Assembly (NCBI RefSeq): GCF_007713685.1 | Contig: NZ_VMRJ01000001.1 | Coordinates: 664,129 to 728,128, forward strand | Origin: Hymenobacter setariae | GTDB taxonomy: Bacteria; Bacteroidota; Bacteroidia; Cytophagales; Hymenobacteraceae | DNA length: 64,000 nt | Direction: 5' to 3' | In this document: piece by piece, positions 43,588 to 52,189 of the stretch | Layout: each line of letters begins with the position of its first letter | Position numbering within the stretch: the first letter of the stretch is position 1 | Position numbers and translations under genes: made by a program | The notes under the pieces: model-generated | What the model saw: the letters and a program-made list of their open reading frames with translations, nothing else | Databases searched by the model: none | Told to the model about the DNA's origin: nothing

Positions 43588-44574
43588 ATGAACAACCCTC
43601 AAGTTTTTGCGCCCGAAGCCGCCAGCGTGGTGCCGGCTGCCGTGCAGCTCACCAGCACAGTCGTCTCGCTTAGCCCAGTCGTACTGGCTGCCCCAGCGCG
43701 AGCCGTCGATTTGCAGTTGCGCATCTCTCTGCCCCGCACGGGGCACGACTTGCCCATTTTGCTGCTCTCGCACGGCCACGGCGCGTCAAACTACCTTTCT
43801 TCGCTGGAAGGCTACGCGCCATTAGCTAACTTCTGGGCCGCCCGCGGCTTCGTCGTTATTCAGCCCACGCACCTCAGCTCTAAAACGCTGCGCCAAGACC
43901 CGCGCGTGCTGCATGCGCCTGGTGCGCCATTTTTTTGGCGCTCCCGCCCGCAGGATATGAGCTACATTCTCGACCAGCTGCCCACGCTGGAGGCCGCCGT
44001 GCCTGAGCTAACTGGGCGCCTCGACCATAGCCGGGTAGCGGTGGCCGGGCACTCGCTAGGGGCGCACACGGCCAGCATGCTGCTAGGTGCGCAGCTTACC
44101 GAAGACGGCACCAAGGTCAGCCTCGTGGACACGCGCATCAAGGCGGGCGTGCTGCTTACGCCGCCTGGCAATGGCGGCGCCGACCTCACCGCGGCGGGCG
44201 CCGAGCGCGTGCCCTTTTTCCGCTATCCTAGCTTTGCGGAGATGACGACCCCCACCCTCGTGGTAGTGGGCGACGAGGACCTTTCGCCCCAATTCACCGT
44301 ACGCGGCGCCGATTGGCACGCCGACTCTTACTTCCTGAGCACCGGCCCCAAATGCTTGCTGACAGTATTGGGCAGCGGGCACTTGCTAGGTGGTATCTCG
44401 GGCTACGACGCGGCCGAAACGACCGACGAAAACCCCGAGCGGGTAGCATTGGTGCAACACCTCACCTGGGCCTACCTGCGCACCGCGCTCTACCCCGAAG
44501 ACCCAGCCTGGCCCAACGCTTGCGCTCAGCTACAGCAACAATCGCCAGCTTTAGCCAGGGTAGAATGCAAATAA
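43588..44574 (+). CDS. Alpha/beta hydrolase (chlorophyllase/PAF-acetylhydrolase-like)
   Basis: 328 residues. The oxyanion HGHGASN, the nucleophile elbow VAVAGHSLGAHTASMLL, the acidic GDEDLSP and the final His in GSGHLLGG form the catalytic set. No clear signal peptide (MNNPQVFAPEAASVVP), so it is probably cytoplasmic, although the start may vary. Substrate not readable. Preceded by an AraC-type regulator on the same strand; closed by a strong terminator. Confidence 0.87.
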   Translation: MNNPQVFAPEAASVVPAAVQLTSTVVSLSPVVLAAPARAVDLQLRISLPRTGHDLPILLLSHGHGASNYLSSLEGYAPLANFWAARGFVVIQPTHLSSKTLRQDPRVLHAPGAPFFWRSRPQDMSYILDQLPTLEAAVPELTGRLDHSRVAVAGHSLGAHTASMLLGAQLTEDGTKVSLVDTRIKAGVLLTPPGNGGADLTAAGAERVPFFRYPSFAEMTTPTLVVVGDEDLSPQFTVRGADWHADSYFLSTGPKCLLTVLGSGHLLGGISGYDAAETTDENPERVALVQHLTWAYLRTALYPEDPAWPNACAQLQQQSPALARVECK

Positions 44575-44622
44575 GCAATTAGCTAGGCTTCCCTAGGTAC
44601 TAGTAGCCTCCTATATAAATGC

Positions 44623-44654
44623 AAAAGAGCCGCAGCAATAGCTGCGGCTCTTTT
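44623..44654 (+). terminator. Rho-independent terminator
   Basis: Perfect 14-bp arms AAAAGAGCCGCAGC and GCTGCGGCTCTTTT with a 4-nt loop AATA. Confidence 0.92.
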
Positions 44655-44996
44655 AGTTGCCAGCAGGATGTAAAGGTGTGAGTGGTTCCGGCTGCTTGGT
44701 CTTGATTTTCTTAAGGTGCACCACTTACATGGCGGGCTTGAAGAGGACATTATTTAATAAGTAGCTGTATCCGTAAAAATTGAGCACAAAACTTCGGCAG
44801 TATGCGCTAGTAACAGGGAGACCTCAACACTGTTAGTGACGCTCAACCATTTACACTGGGCGTTCGATAAGCAGGAGTAGTGGTGAAAAGAAGTATAAGT
44901 TGGCTATTTCTAAGAAAAGCTTACTACCAGAATGGTGGCCGTTCTACCCTTACTTTGGGCGATTGTTCTTTTCTCCACCGCCGCCTAGCCTGCTCC
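44655..44996. other. Intergenic region upstream of the GH97 gene
   Basis: About 340 bp. An in-frame GTG at 44880 would extend the GH97 frame but gives no better signal peptide. No operator palindrome or riboswitch pattern stands out. Confidence 0.35.
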
Positions 44997-46856
44997 ATGA
45001 CTGTATCTACTACTTTTTCCTGGCTGCTGGCTATGCAGCTGCTCCCAGTGCCAGCCCTCTTGGCCCAAAGCCGGCAGGAAATTATTTTGAGCCCAGATAA
45101 ACGCCTAGCGCTCACGTTGTCTTTTGCCGGCGACCAGCTACAGTATAAGATACTATTTAGAGGCAAGCCAGTTATCGAGCCTTCGGCGCTGGGGCTGCAG
45201 CTTGGCACACAGCTGGTGGGCCGGGGGCAGGCGTTTGGCCCAGTGCAGCGCACTAGCTTTTCGGAAACCTACGCTTGGCGAGGCGTGCATAGCCAGGCCA
45301 CCAATGCCTACAACCAAGCGAGCCTGCCGGTTACGCCTACTGCGTCGGCGGCCGCCTTCCGCGTGGAGGCCCGGGTGTTCAACGACGGCGTGGCGTGGCG
45401 CTACGTGGTACCGCAGGCCGGGGCAGGCCTCGTGCGCGCCGACAACACGGAGTTTACTATTCCGGCAGGCAGTACCGTATGGAGCCAGCCCGATGTCGTC
45501 AACTACGAGGGGCGTTATCAGCCGCAGCCCATCGAGGCAGTGCCGGTAGGCCAGCTGGCGGGGCCGCCCCTCACCGCCGTGCTCCCGAACCGGCAAGGCT
45601 ACCTGGCCATTACGGAAGGCGGGGTCACAAACTTTGCTGGTATATCGCTGGCGGCCAGTGGCCCTAGGGTGTACAAAGCCAATTTAAAGGGCACCGTGAC
45701 TACTGAGGCCACTATCGAAACGCCTTGGCGCATTGTGGAAGTAGGAGCTGACTTGAATGCGCTGGTAAACTGTGATATTGTGCACAACGTGTCGCCCAAG
45801 CCCGATGCCCGCCTGTTTCCGCAGGGCTTTGCCACGCCCTGGGTCCAGCCTGGCCGCAGCGTTTGGTCGTGGCTCACTGCCAACCGGGCCGTGACGTTTG
45901 AAAACATGAAGCGATTTTCTCAATGGGCCGGCCAGCTAGGTTTCGAATACAACCTAGTGGACGAGGGCTGGTCCCGCTGGAACGACGGCGGCAAAGACCC
46001 CTGGACCCTGCTACAAGAACTTGTAACTTATTCGGCCACCCAACATGTGAAGGTCTGGATATGGAAGGCCTACCCCGACCACGACGGTACCCCCGGCTTG
46101 CAGCAGGCAGCGGCGCGGCAGGCTTTTTTCCGCCACTGCCGCGATATTGGTGTGGCAGGGGTAAAAATAGATTTCTTTAATGGCGAACCACAGCAAGTGC
46201 TTCAGTTTTACCAAGCTGCGCTGCGCGAAGCCGCCGAGCTGCACTTGCTGCTCGATTTTCACGGGGCCAATAAGCCAACTGGTGAGTCGCGCACCTGGCC
46301 CAACGAGCTGTCGCGGGAGGCCGTGCGGGGTTTGGAAAGCGAAAAGGTGTGGCCGGCGCACGATGCGGCTCTGCCCTTTACGCGTTACCTAGCAGGCCAC
46401 GGCGACTATACGCCCCTCACTTTTGGGCCCCTAGGCCAAGGCACGACCCTGGCTCACCAGGTGGCCACGATGGCTACTTTCACATCGCCTTTTCTGTGCG
46501 TGGCCGCTAATCCGGAGGAGATACTGACTAGCCCCGCGCGGGAGTTTATTACCAGTATCCCTACGGTATGGGACGAAACCATCGTCTTACCCCAGAGCGA
46601 GCTAGGGGCCCTGTCCTTGCTGGCTCGCCGCCACGGCACCACTTGGTACCTAGCTGCCTTAAATGGGACTGCAAGCCAGCAAGTGTCCGTTAGCCTCGCT
46701 TTTCTGGGTAAGGGCAACTACCAGGCCCTGACACTCGCCGATAGCCCCGACTCGCCGGCGCAGGCGGTTAGTAAGCGGCCCACCGTCACGCGCCAAACCT
46801 CACTTACTATCACTCTACAAGCGGGTGGGGGCTACCTCGGCATCTTCCGCAAATAA
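44997..46856 (+). CDS. Glycoside hydrolase family 97, exported
   Basis: 619 residues from ATG 44997, which gives a signal peptide (FSWLLAMQLLPVPALLAQS). Order: beta-sandwich domain (SPDKRLALTLSFAGDQLQYKI), TIM barrel (YNLVDEGWSRWND; KVWIWKAYPDHDG; VAGVKIDFFNGEP; LLLDFHGANKPTGESRTWPN), C-terminal beta domain. GH97 members hydrolyse alpha-glucosides or alpha-galactosides. Asp392 in GVKIDFF fits the nucleophile position of retaining GH97 alpha-galactosidases rather than the SusB-type inverting group; this is from memory. No SusC/SusD pair is nearby. Confidence 0.92.
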   Translation: MTVSTTFSWLLAMQLLPVPALLAQSRQEIILSPDKRLALTLSFAGDQLQYKILFRGKPVIEPSALGLQLGTQLVGRGQAFGPVQRTSFSETYAWRGVHSQATNAYNQASLPVTPTASAAAFRVEARVFNDGVAWRYVVPQAGAGLVRADNTEFTIPAGSTVWSQPDVVNYEGRYQPQPIEAVPVGQLAGPPLTAVLPNRQGYLAITEGGVTNFAGISLAASGPRVYKANLKGTVTTEATIETPWRIVEVGADLNALVNCDIVHNVSPKPDARLFPQGFATPWVQPGRSVWSWLTANRAVTFENMKRFSQWAGQLGFEYNLVDEGWSRWNDGGKDPWTLLQELVTYSATQHVKVWIWKAYPDHDGTPGLQQAAARQAFFRHCRDIGVAGVKIDFFNGEPQQVLQFYQAALREAAELHLLLDFHGANKPTGESRTWPNELSREAVRGLESEKVWPAHDAALPFTRYLAGHGDYTPLTFGPLGQGTTLAHQVATMATFTSPFLCVAANPEEILTSPAREFITSIPTVWDETIVLPQSELGALSLLARRHGTTWYLAALNGTASQQVSVSLAFLGKGNYQALTLADSPDSPAQAVSKRPTVTRQTSLTITLQAGGGYLGIFRK

Positions 46857-46932
46857 GCTTGGCTATCAGCCATTAAGCGGCGCATCGTGGTTTCTTGCTA
46901 GCGGAGCAGGTTGTTTACTCTTACATCCTAGG

Positions 46933-46978
46933 TTCGCGCACTAGGCAGCTCGGTCCCAGCGGCTATCTAGTGCGCGAA
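46933..46978 (+). terminator. Hairpin after the GH97 gene
   Basis: Perfect 11-bp arms TTCGCGCACTA and TAGTGCGCGAA, 24-nt loop, no T tract. It may be a weak terminator or only a stable 3' structure. Confidence 0.4.
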
Positions 46979-47096
46979 GGCGGGGCAGCTATAAGCTTCT
47001 TCAGTAGCAGTTTCTCACTAAACTAACTCTTAGGGAGTCTTTCTGCGTCTAAAAACGCTTGGCTAAAACGATATAGCTAGAGCACAGTGTATTATT

Positions 47097-47108
47097 GCAA
47101 ACGTTTGC
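47097..47108. promoter_or_regulatory. LacI-type operator-like palindrome
   Basis: GCAAACGTTTGC is a perfect 12-bp palindrome in the LacI/PurR/CcpA style with a central CG, 73 bp upstream of the SGNH esterase start at 47181 and within the 324-bp gap after GH97. Control by a sugar-responsive LacI-family protein is inferred. No such regulator gene is in the window. Confidence 0.5.
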
Positions 47109-47180
47109 GGACGCTACCTGCACCAGGTGAGCTTCTTAGCAAGAAAGCTTTTTATTCATTTCCCACCCTACCCCGTTCTT

Positions 47181-49853
47181 ATGCGGATAAAAAATCTACT
47201 CTTACTCTTGGCCCTAACAAACCTAGGCCTGAGCCGCGCGCATGCGCAAACCGCGCCCATACGCTCGCTGCTCATTGACTTTGGCGTCAGTGACGGCACA
47301 AATGGAAATATTACCTCTAGCCCCGACGCCAATGGCAGCTATTGGAATAACCTGCTCAATAGGACGGGTGTAGCCGATACCTTTCGGCTCGTAGACAAGC
47401 AGAACCAGGCTACCGGCGTGAAAGTAAAAGTTGGTCCCAATTTCTTGACCAATGGCATTCTCAATGGGGGCTTGCTGAGCCCAAGCACGACGCTGCTCGG
47501 TGAATACGCCGTTTCTACGGCCACGCAAGACTACTTTTTTGTGCAGGGCACGGGCAGCACTAGCATGGCTACGCTGCGCTTCAGCGGCTTAGAGGCGAGC
47601 CGGCGCTATGTGTTTCACGTGTTTGGTTCGCGTCAGACCGCGGACGAAACTCGGATATCACAATACAAATTCACCGGGGCCAACGTCAGCACCATCACCC
47701 AGACAACCACGGGGCCTGGCGTAGGGGCCAACGGCTACCCCGGCAACAACAACACCATTACAAAATCGGATACTCTGACAGCTGACGCGGCGGGTGGCAT
47801 CACCCTGGAGCTAAGTAAGATAAGGGGCTCGTTTGGTTATCTTAACCTGATGCGGATAGATGTTGTGCCGGGCCGCGCCACTACTACGCCACCCGTGTAC
47901 TATGCCTTCCAGAACCCAGGCTTCGAGTTGGGCAACCTAGCGTACTGGACTACTGCGGGCGGCAGCGCCGGCGGGGGCAGTGTCGGCCAAGCCCCGAAGC
48001 ACCAGGGCTCATTTGCGGCCCGGCTCACCGGCATGAACAATTTGCGCCTTGAGCAACGTATTAGCTACCAAGCCACTAGCAGCGTGAGTACCTACCGCCT
48101 CAATGGCTGGTTTCTGAATGCCGCCGCTAGCGCCCTGAGCGGGGCGCAGGGCGCCCACCTAGAGCTGCTGTTTTATAACTCGGCCAATGCGCTGCTCGGG
48201 CGCTTCAAGTCCGACTCGGTGCAGGCCAGCACGCCCACCGATACCTGGGTGCGGCTATCAGCAGTGGGCGCCATCCCGGCGGGTACGGCCTTTGTGCAGG
48301 CGGCCGCCGTGTGGCACAATAGCGCTGGCCTGGCTACGGGCAGCGTGTACTTCGATGACCTAGCCGTGGAGCCCTACATACCGATTAACACTGCTAAAAC
48401 GATTTATATAGGCTCGTCAGTACCTTATGGTACCGGCGCCACCGGCAACCGCGGCTATACCACGCTCTATGCCGACTTGTTGGCGGCGCGCAGCGCGGCT
48501 GGCATTGGCGGCCCTTGGGTGACCGCCAACGTATCGGTGCCGGGCAACAATACGGTGGACGTGACCAATCGCTTCGACAACGACATCTTTCCGCAGAATG
48601 GCAAGTATGTCTTTATCGGCCTCTCACTAGGTAATGAAGGCATCACGGGCAGCAATAAAGACAACACGTTCAACCAGTTTCGGGATAATATGCGGGCCCT
48701 TATCACGCACGCCCGCGCTAATGGACTGGTGCCGATAGTGGCCGGCAACTATGGCCGCAACGACTACACGCCCACCGAATATGGCTACGTGCAGCGCATC
48801 AACGCCCTGCTCAATGGCTGGAGCGTGCCTACCGTGAACCTCCTCGGGGCCGTAGACGACCTTAGCGGCAACGGCCGCTACACCCCCGGCTACTGGTTTG
48901 ATGACCTACACCCCAACGATGCCGGCCACGCCGAAATGGCCCACGCCATCGTGCCCTCGCTGCTCGATGCGCTGGCCGCCAACAAGACCCAGCCCCGGCG
49001 CCGCGTGAGTGCCGGTATTACCCTACGCAACTCGGCCACCGCACCCGCTCCGCTGGTGCGCCTGGTGCCCGAAGATGTGGTGCATCCTTTCACTACCACG
49101 CTGCGCTTTCGCACCGCCAGCCCTGGCCAACTCATGCAGGTGCTCGATAGCGCGGGCCTCCAAGCGGGCACCATCCAGGTGGCCAGCACGGGCAAGCTGC
49201 TTTACACGTCGGCCAAGGGCCGCACCATTGCGGGCACTAAGGTGGTGAATGACAACCGCTGGCACAAGTTGGTACTCACGCACTACTACGGTCGGGGCCT
49301 CACGCGGCTTTATGTGGACAGCCTCGCCGAGGGCACGGCCGCTGAGCGCCTGCGCCCCACCCGACTTGACCTAGGTGGCAACGCGGCCCCGGCGCGCGTG
49401 CAGCTGCGCGATTTCTTTTTCTATCGCTCGGGCATGAACGAGGGCGAGGTACTGGCCATGGCCGCCGACTCGCTGCTGAAATCGAGCCTGGAGCTTTACG
49501 CCCCGCTCGATGGCAGCCGCGCCGTGGCTGCTGACTCGCTCCTGAACCTAGCCCAGAGTCTGAACTCCCTAACCCGAGTGGCGGCTACTCCACTGGCCGC
49601 TCGCGAAAGTGCGGAAGCCGCTGCTATCAGCCTCTACCCCAATCCCAGCACTGGCTTGGTGCATTTGCGCGCTTCTACCAACCTCAACGGCACGGTGGTA
49701 CAGCTGCTTAATGGGCTGGGCCAGCTCGTGCTGACTGCTACCGTGCGCCAGGGCAGCATCGACCTAGGGGCTTTGCCAGGGGGGGTATTTATTCTACAAT
49801 TTCAGGTGGCCGGTGAAACCGTTCGTAAGCGCTTAGTGCACCAAGCGAAATAA
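47181..49853 (+). CDS. Multidomain SGNH esterase secreted by the type IX system
   Basis: 890 residues from ATG 47181, which gives a clean signal peptide (MRIKNLLLLLALTNLGLS, cleavage AHAQ). Residues ~20-220 and ~230-395 look like beta-sandwich modules (ALLIDFG and GFELGNLAYW, carbohydrate-binding-like). An SGNH hydrolase core follows: IYIGSSVPYGTG (Ser block), GLSLGNEG, NYGRND, and DDLHPNDAGHAEMAH (Asp-His block). Then a LamG/ConA-like domain (~640-810), and a C-terminal type IX sorting domain (SLYPNPSTGLVHLR to the end, GGVFILQFQ). A surface or secreted polysaccharide deacylase that would work with the GH97 enzyme is likely. Confidence 0.9.
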   Translation: MRIKNLLLLLALTNLGLSRAHAQTAPIRSLLIDFGVSDGTNGNITSSPDANGSYWNNLLNRTGVADTFRLVDKQNQATGVKVKVGPNFLTNGILNGGLLSPSTTLLGEYAVSTATQDYFFVQGTGSTSMATLRFSGLEASRRYVFHVFGSRQTADETRISQYKFTGANVSTITQTTTGPGVGANGYPGNNNTITKSDTLTADAAGGITLELSKIRGSFGYLNLMRIDVVPGRATTTPPVYYAFQNPGFELGNLAYWTTAGGSAGGGSVGQAPKHQGSFAARLTGMNNLRLEQRISYQATSSVSTYRLNGWFLNAAASALSGAQGAHLELLFYNSANALLGRFKSDSVQASTPTDTWVRLSAVGAIPAGTAFVQAAAVWHNSAGLATGSVYFDDLAVEPYIPINTAKTIYIGSSVPYGTGATGNRGYTTLYADLLAARSAAGIGGPWVTANVSVPGNNTVDVTNRFDNDIFPQNGKYVFIGLSLGNEGITGSNKDNTFNQFRDNMRALITHARANGLVPIVAGNYGRNDYTPTEYGYVQRINALLNGWSVPTVNLLGAVDDLSGNGRYTPGYWFDDLHPNDAGHAEMAHAIVPSLLDALAANKTQPRRRVSAGITLRNSATAPAPLVRLVPEDVVHPFTTTLRFRTASPGQLMQVLDSAGLQAGTIQVASTGKLLYTSAKGRTIAGTKVVNDNRWHKLVLTHYYGRGLTRLYVDSLAEGTAAERLRPTRLDLGGNAAPARVQLRDFFFYRSGMNEGEVLAMAADSLLKSSLELYAPLDGSRAVAADSLLNLAQSLNSLTRVAATPLAARESAEAAAISLYPNPSTGLVHLRASTNLNGTVVQLLNGLGQLVLTATVRQGSIDLGALPGGVFILQFQVAGETVRKRLVHQAK

Positions 49854-49875
49854 ACGTATTTAGGCCCATGCTTTT

Positions 49876-49907
49876 AAAGCCCCGCTGCCAGCTGGCAGCG
49901 GGGCTTT
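49876..49907 (+). terminator. Rho-independent terminator
   Basis: Perfect 15-bp arms AAAGCCCCGCTGCCA and its complement, 2-nt centre, then TTGGTTT. Confidence 0.9.
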
Positions 49908-50318
49908 TGGTTTACAGTAAGATAGTCGCGCCGGCCGGTGAGTACTTGCTAGCGTTGGCCAGCACGCTGCCCAGAACCAAACCAACCAAAAAGGGCGCAA
50001 CGGCAAGCTCGACTACCGCAACCCGGACAAGCACGTGTAGCAGTTCCAAGTGCACATGCAATAGCGCCGAGCGGCGGGACCAAGAGCATACTGGGCTACT
50101 GGGCGGCGGCCGGGTGAGAGCAGCTACTGGCAAGCCAAAACGCACCAGCCGCCAGTTCATGAAAAACACCTATCTAACGCCGTAACTTAGAACGGCTTCT
50201 TAAGGCTTCTGCCCTACCGGCCCCTACTTACGGGCCACAGGTTATGCCCGCCCAATTTGGCTTGTGCGGTGCCAGGCTAAAGCACCGGTCGCCTTCGCCT
50301 CTACTACATCTTTTTATC
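49908..50318. pseudogene. Possible decayed coding remnant, two in-frame TAG codons
   Basis: In the frame starting after the TGA at 49939, the + strand reads protein-like segments (for example NGKLDYRNPDKHV, then RPGESSYWQAKTHQPPVHEK) interrupted by TAG at 50038 and 50062 and closed by TAG at 50188. No start or stop of a full gene is recognisable, and the reading could be chance in GC-rich DNA. The rest up to 50318 is the leader region of the thioredoxin gene. Only a translated search could settle it. Confidence 0.2.
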
Positions 50319-50795
50319 ATGACTACGCTGCTGAATACGCTCGCCATCAGCTTTTTTAGTATGACCTTTACCGGGTTGCCTGCTAGCTTGGCCCAAACTG
50401 CGCCGGCCCCAGCCTGGCACACCTCGCTACCCGAGGCGCTGGCGCTGGCCAAGACCAGCCAGAAGCCAGTGCTGGCCGTGTTTTCGGGCTCCGACTGGTG
50501 CAAGCCCTGCATGATGCTCAAGCAGGAAGTATTTGACCAGCCCGAGTTTGCCAGCTTCGCCAAAGACCGGTTTGTGCTGGCCCGCTTCGACTTTCCGCGC
50601 AACAAGAAAAATCGCCTCGACCCGGCCCAAACTAAGCTCAGCGAGGAGGCCGCAGCTCAACTCAATAAAGAGGGTGCGTTTCCGGCCGTGGTACTTCTTT
50701 CCCCCGAAGGCAACATCTTGGCTCGCACCGGCTACCGCCCCGGCGGGGCCGCGGCCTACGACGCATATCTAACCCAATTGCTACCTCAGAAATAG
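50319..50795 (+). CDS. Exported thioredoxin-like protein
   Basis: 158 residues from ATG 50319, which gives a signal peptide (LLNTLAISFFSMTFTGLP, cleavage near LAQ). The thioredoxin fold is clear, with active-site CKPC at residues 61-64 (VFSGSDWCKPCMML) and the cis-proline segment GAFPAVVLLSPEG. It acts in the periplasm, probably reducing or oxidising cysteines of a partner. It begins a tight run: 6 bp to apbE, which overlaps the DUF4266 gene, followed by DUF3570. The small DUF4266 lipoprotein ends in CGC and is an attractive substrate. Confidence 0.88.
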   Translation: MTTLLNTLAISFFSMTFTGLPASLAQTAPAPAWHTSLPEALALAKTSQKPVLAVFSGSDWCKPCMMLKQEVFDQPEFASFAKDRFVLARFDFPRNKKNRLDPAQTKLSEEAAAQLNKEGAFPAVVLLSPEGNILARTGYRPGGAAAYDAYLTQLLPQK

Positions 50796-50801
50796 TGCGC
50801 T

Positions 50802-51881
50802 ATGCCACGCTTTTGGTTAGCTACCCGCTGGGCCATAGCTCTGTTAATCAGCATTTCGTTTGAACTGCTGCTCAATGGCCCCGCCGGTGCGCAAGCTGCG
50901 CCCCGCGCCCGGGCCTACACGCGCAGCGCCCACCTCATGGGGTCTCACTTTACGTTCACGGCGGTATCGGCCGACGACTCGCTGGCCTGGCGAGCCTTGC
51001 GGGCGGGCCTGCGCGAAACGCAGCGCATCGACCGCCTTTTTTCTTACTGGGATTCGACCTCGCAGGTAACTAAAATTAACCGCTTGGCCGGTATCCGCCC
51101 CGTGGTGGTCGACCAAGAAGTAGTTGACTTGATTGCGCGCACGCTAAAAATATCGGCGCTGAGTGGCGGTGCCTTCGATATCACGTTTGCCAGCGGCGAC
51201 AAGATTTATAAGTTTGACCGGCAGGCGCACGCCAGCCTGCCCGACTCGGCCACGGTGCGCCATTCGGTGCGCCGCATAGGATGGCAAAAAGTGCAGCTCG
51301 ACCCCATTAAGCACACGGTCTTTCTACCCGGAAAAGGCATGCGCATCAACCTAGCGGGCATCTTGCAAGGCTATGGCGTGCGCCGCGCCCAGGAGCTGAT
51401 GAAGAAAATGGGCATCGCGGGTGGCCTCATCAATGGCTCGGGCGATGTGTACTGCTGGGGCCAGCAGCCCGACGGCAGCGGTTGGCGCATTGCCATCGGC
51501 GACCCTGCCCGCCCGCAAAGCGTGTCGTCGTGGCTGACGGTGAGCGACTTGGCCGTGGTCACGGCCGGTAACTACGAGCAGTATTTCACGGTGGACGGGC
51601 GGTACTACGGCCACATCATCAATCCTCACACTGGCTACCCAGCCACTGGCCTGCGCTCAGTCACCATCATTTGTCCCGATGTGGAACTGGCCGACGCGCT
51701 CGACGATGCCGTGTTTGTACTAGGGCCCGTCGAAGGGCTGGCTTTCATCAACCGGCTGAAGGGCGTCAGCTGCACGCTTATCGACGACAGCGGCCAAACC
51801 CTGGTTTCTAAGGGTATGCAACTCAATTCTTACCACAGCGCGGCCCCGGCGGCCGCGGCCCATCCTACTTCCAAACCATGA
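50802..51881 (+). CDS. apbE: FAD:protein FMN transferase (ApbE)
   Basis: Covalently attaches FMN to threonine of target proteins on the periplasmic side. 359 residues with a signal peptide (LLISISFELLLNGPAGA). Motifs: HLMGSHFTFTAV, SYWDSTSQVTKINRLAG, ISALSGGAFDITF, INLAGILQGYGV, GLINGSGDVYCWG, and the metal site INPHTGYPATG. The usual D-x-x-(S/T)-G-A-(T/S) flavinylation motif is not evident in the neighbouring proteins, so the target is unknown. Overlaps the DUF4266 gene by ATGA, indicating translational coupling. Confidence 0.93.
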   Translation: MPRFWLATRWAIALLISISFELLLNGPAGAQAAPRARAYTRSAHLMGSHFTFTAVSADDSLAWRALRAGLRETQRIDRLFSYWDSTSQVTKINRLAGIRPVVVDQEVVDLIARTLKISALSGGAFDITFASGDKIYKFDRQAHASLPDSATVRHSVRRIGWQKVQLDPIKHTVFLPGKGMRINLAGILQGYGVRRAQELMKKMGIAGGLINGSGDVYCWGQQPDGSGWRIAIGDPARPQSVSSWLTVSDLAVVTAGNYEQYFTVDGRYYGHIINPHTGYPATGLRSVTIICPDVELADALDDAVFVLGPVEGLAFINRLKGVSCTLIDDSGQTLVSKGMQLNSYHSAAPAAAAHPTSKP

Positions 51882-52111
51882 GGTACACTACCTTATTTCG
51901 CCCATCATTGCTGGGCTTGCTACTGGCTGGCGCGGCTACGCTGCCCAGCTGCGTGTCGGTGGCTGCCTACCAAAAGGCCTACCTCAACGACGAGGATATG
52001 AAGCTGGCCACCAAAAAAGTGGAAACCCCCGAAGTCAATTTTGAGAGCTACCGCGAAGGGGCTGGCGGGGCCAATGGTGGCAAAGTAGGCGGCGGCTGCG
52101 GCTGCAATTAA
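51878..52111 (+). CDS. DUF4266 small lipoprotein with CGC C-terminus
   Basis: 77 residues. A lipoprotein signal with lipobox TLPSC (Cys25) is followed by AAYQKAYLNDEDMKLATKKV and a Gly-rich tail ending GGGCGCN. The DUF4266 pattern and the terminal Cys-Gly-Cys suggest a metal-binding or redox-active tail. It overlaps apbE by four bases and is always, as I recall, found with ApbE and DUF3570. Periplasmic, membrane-anchored. No biochemical function known to me. Confidence 0.85.
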   Translation: MRYTTLFRPSLLGLLLAGAATLPSCVSVAAYQKAYLNDEDMKLATKKVETPEVNFESYREGAGGANGGKVGGGCGCN

Positions 52112-52189
52112 GTAGCGCGGAATTTTAGTCCGCAAGTGACCAGAACTGCTATTCGTGAGCAACAAGCTCGCGCCATACCACCTACTACC

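Noticed and set aside
44880..44996. GTG start extending the GH97 protein by 39 residues
   Set aside because: The extension is not a signal peptide, while the ATG at 44997 begins one.
49868..50185. 105-codon + frame and 85-codon minus frame after the T9SS gene
   Set aside because: The first codons of the + frame lie inside the esterase terminator, and the minus frame has no features. Another frame shows a possible remnant, reported separately.
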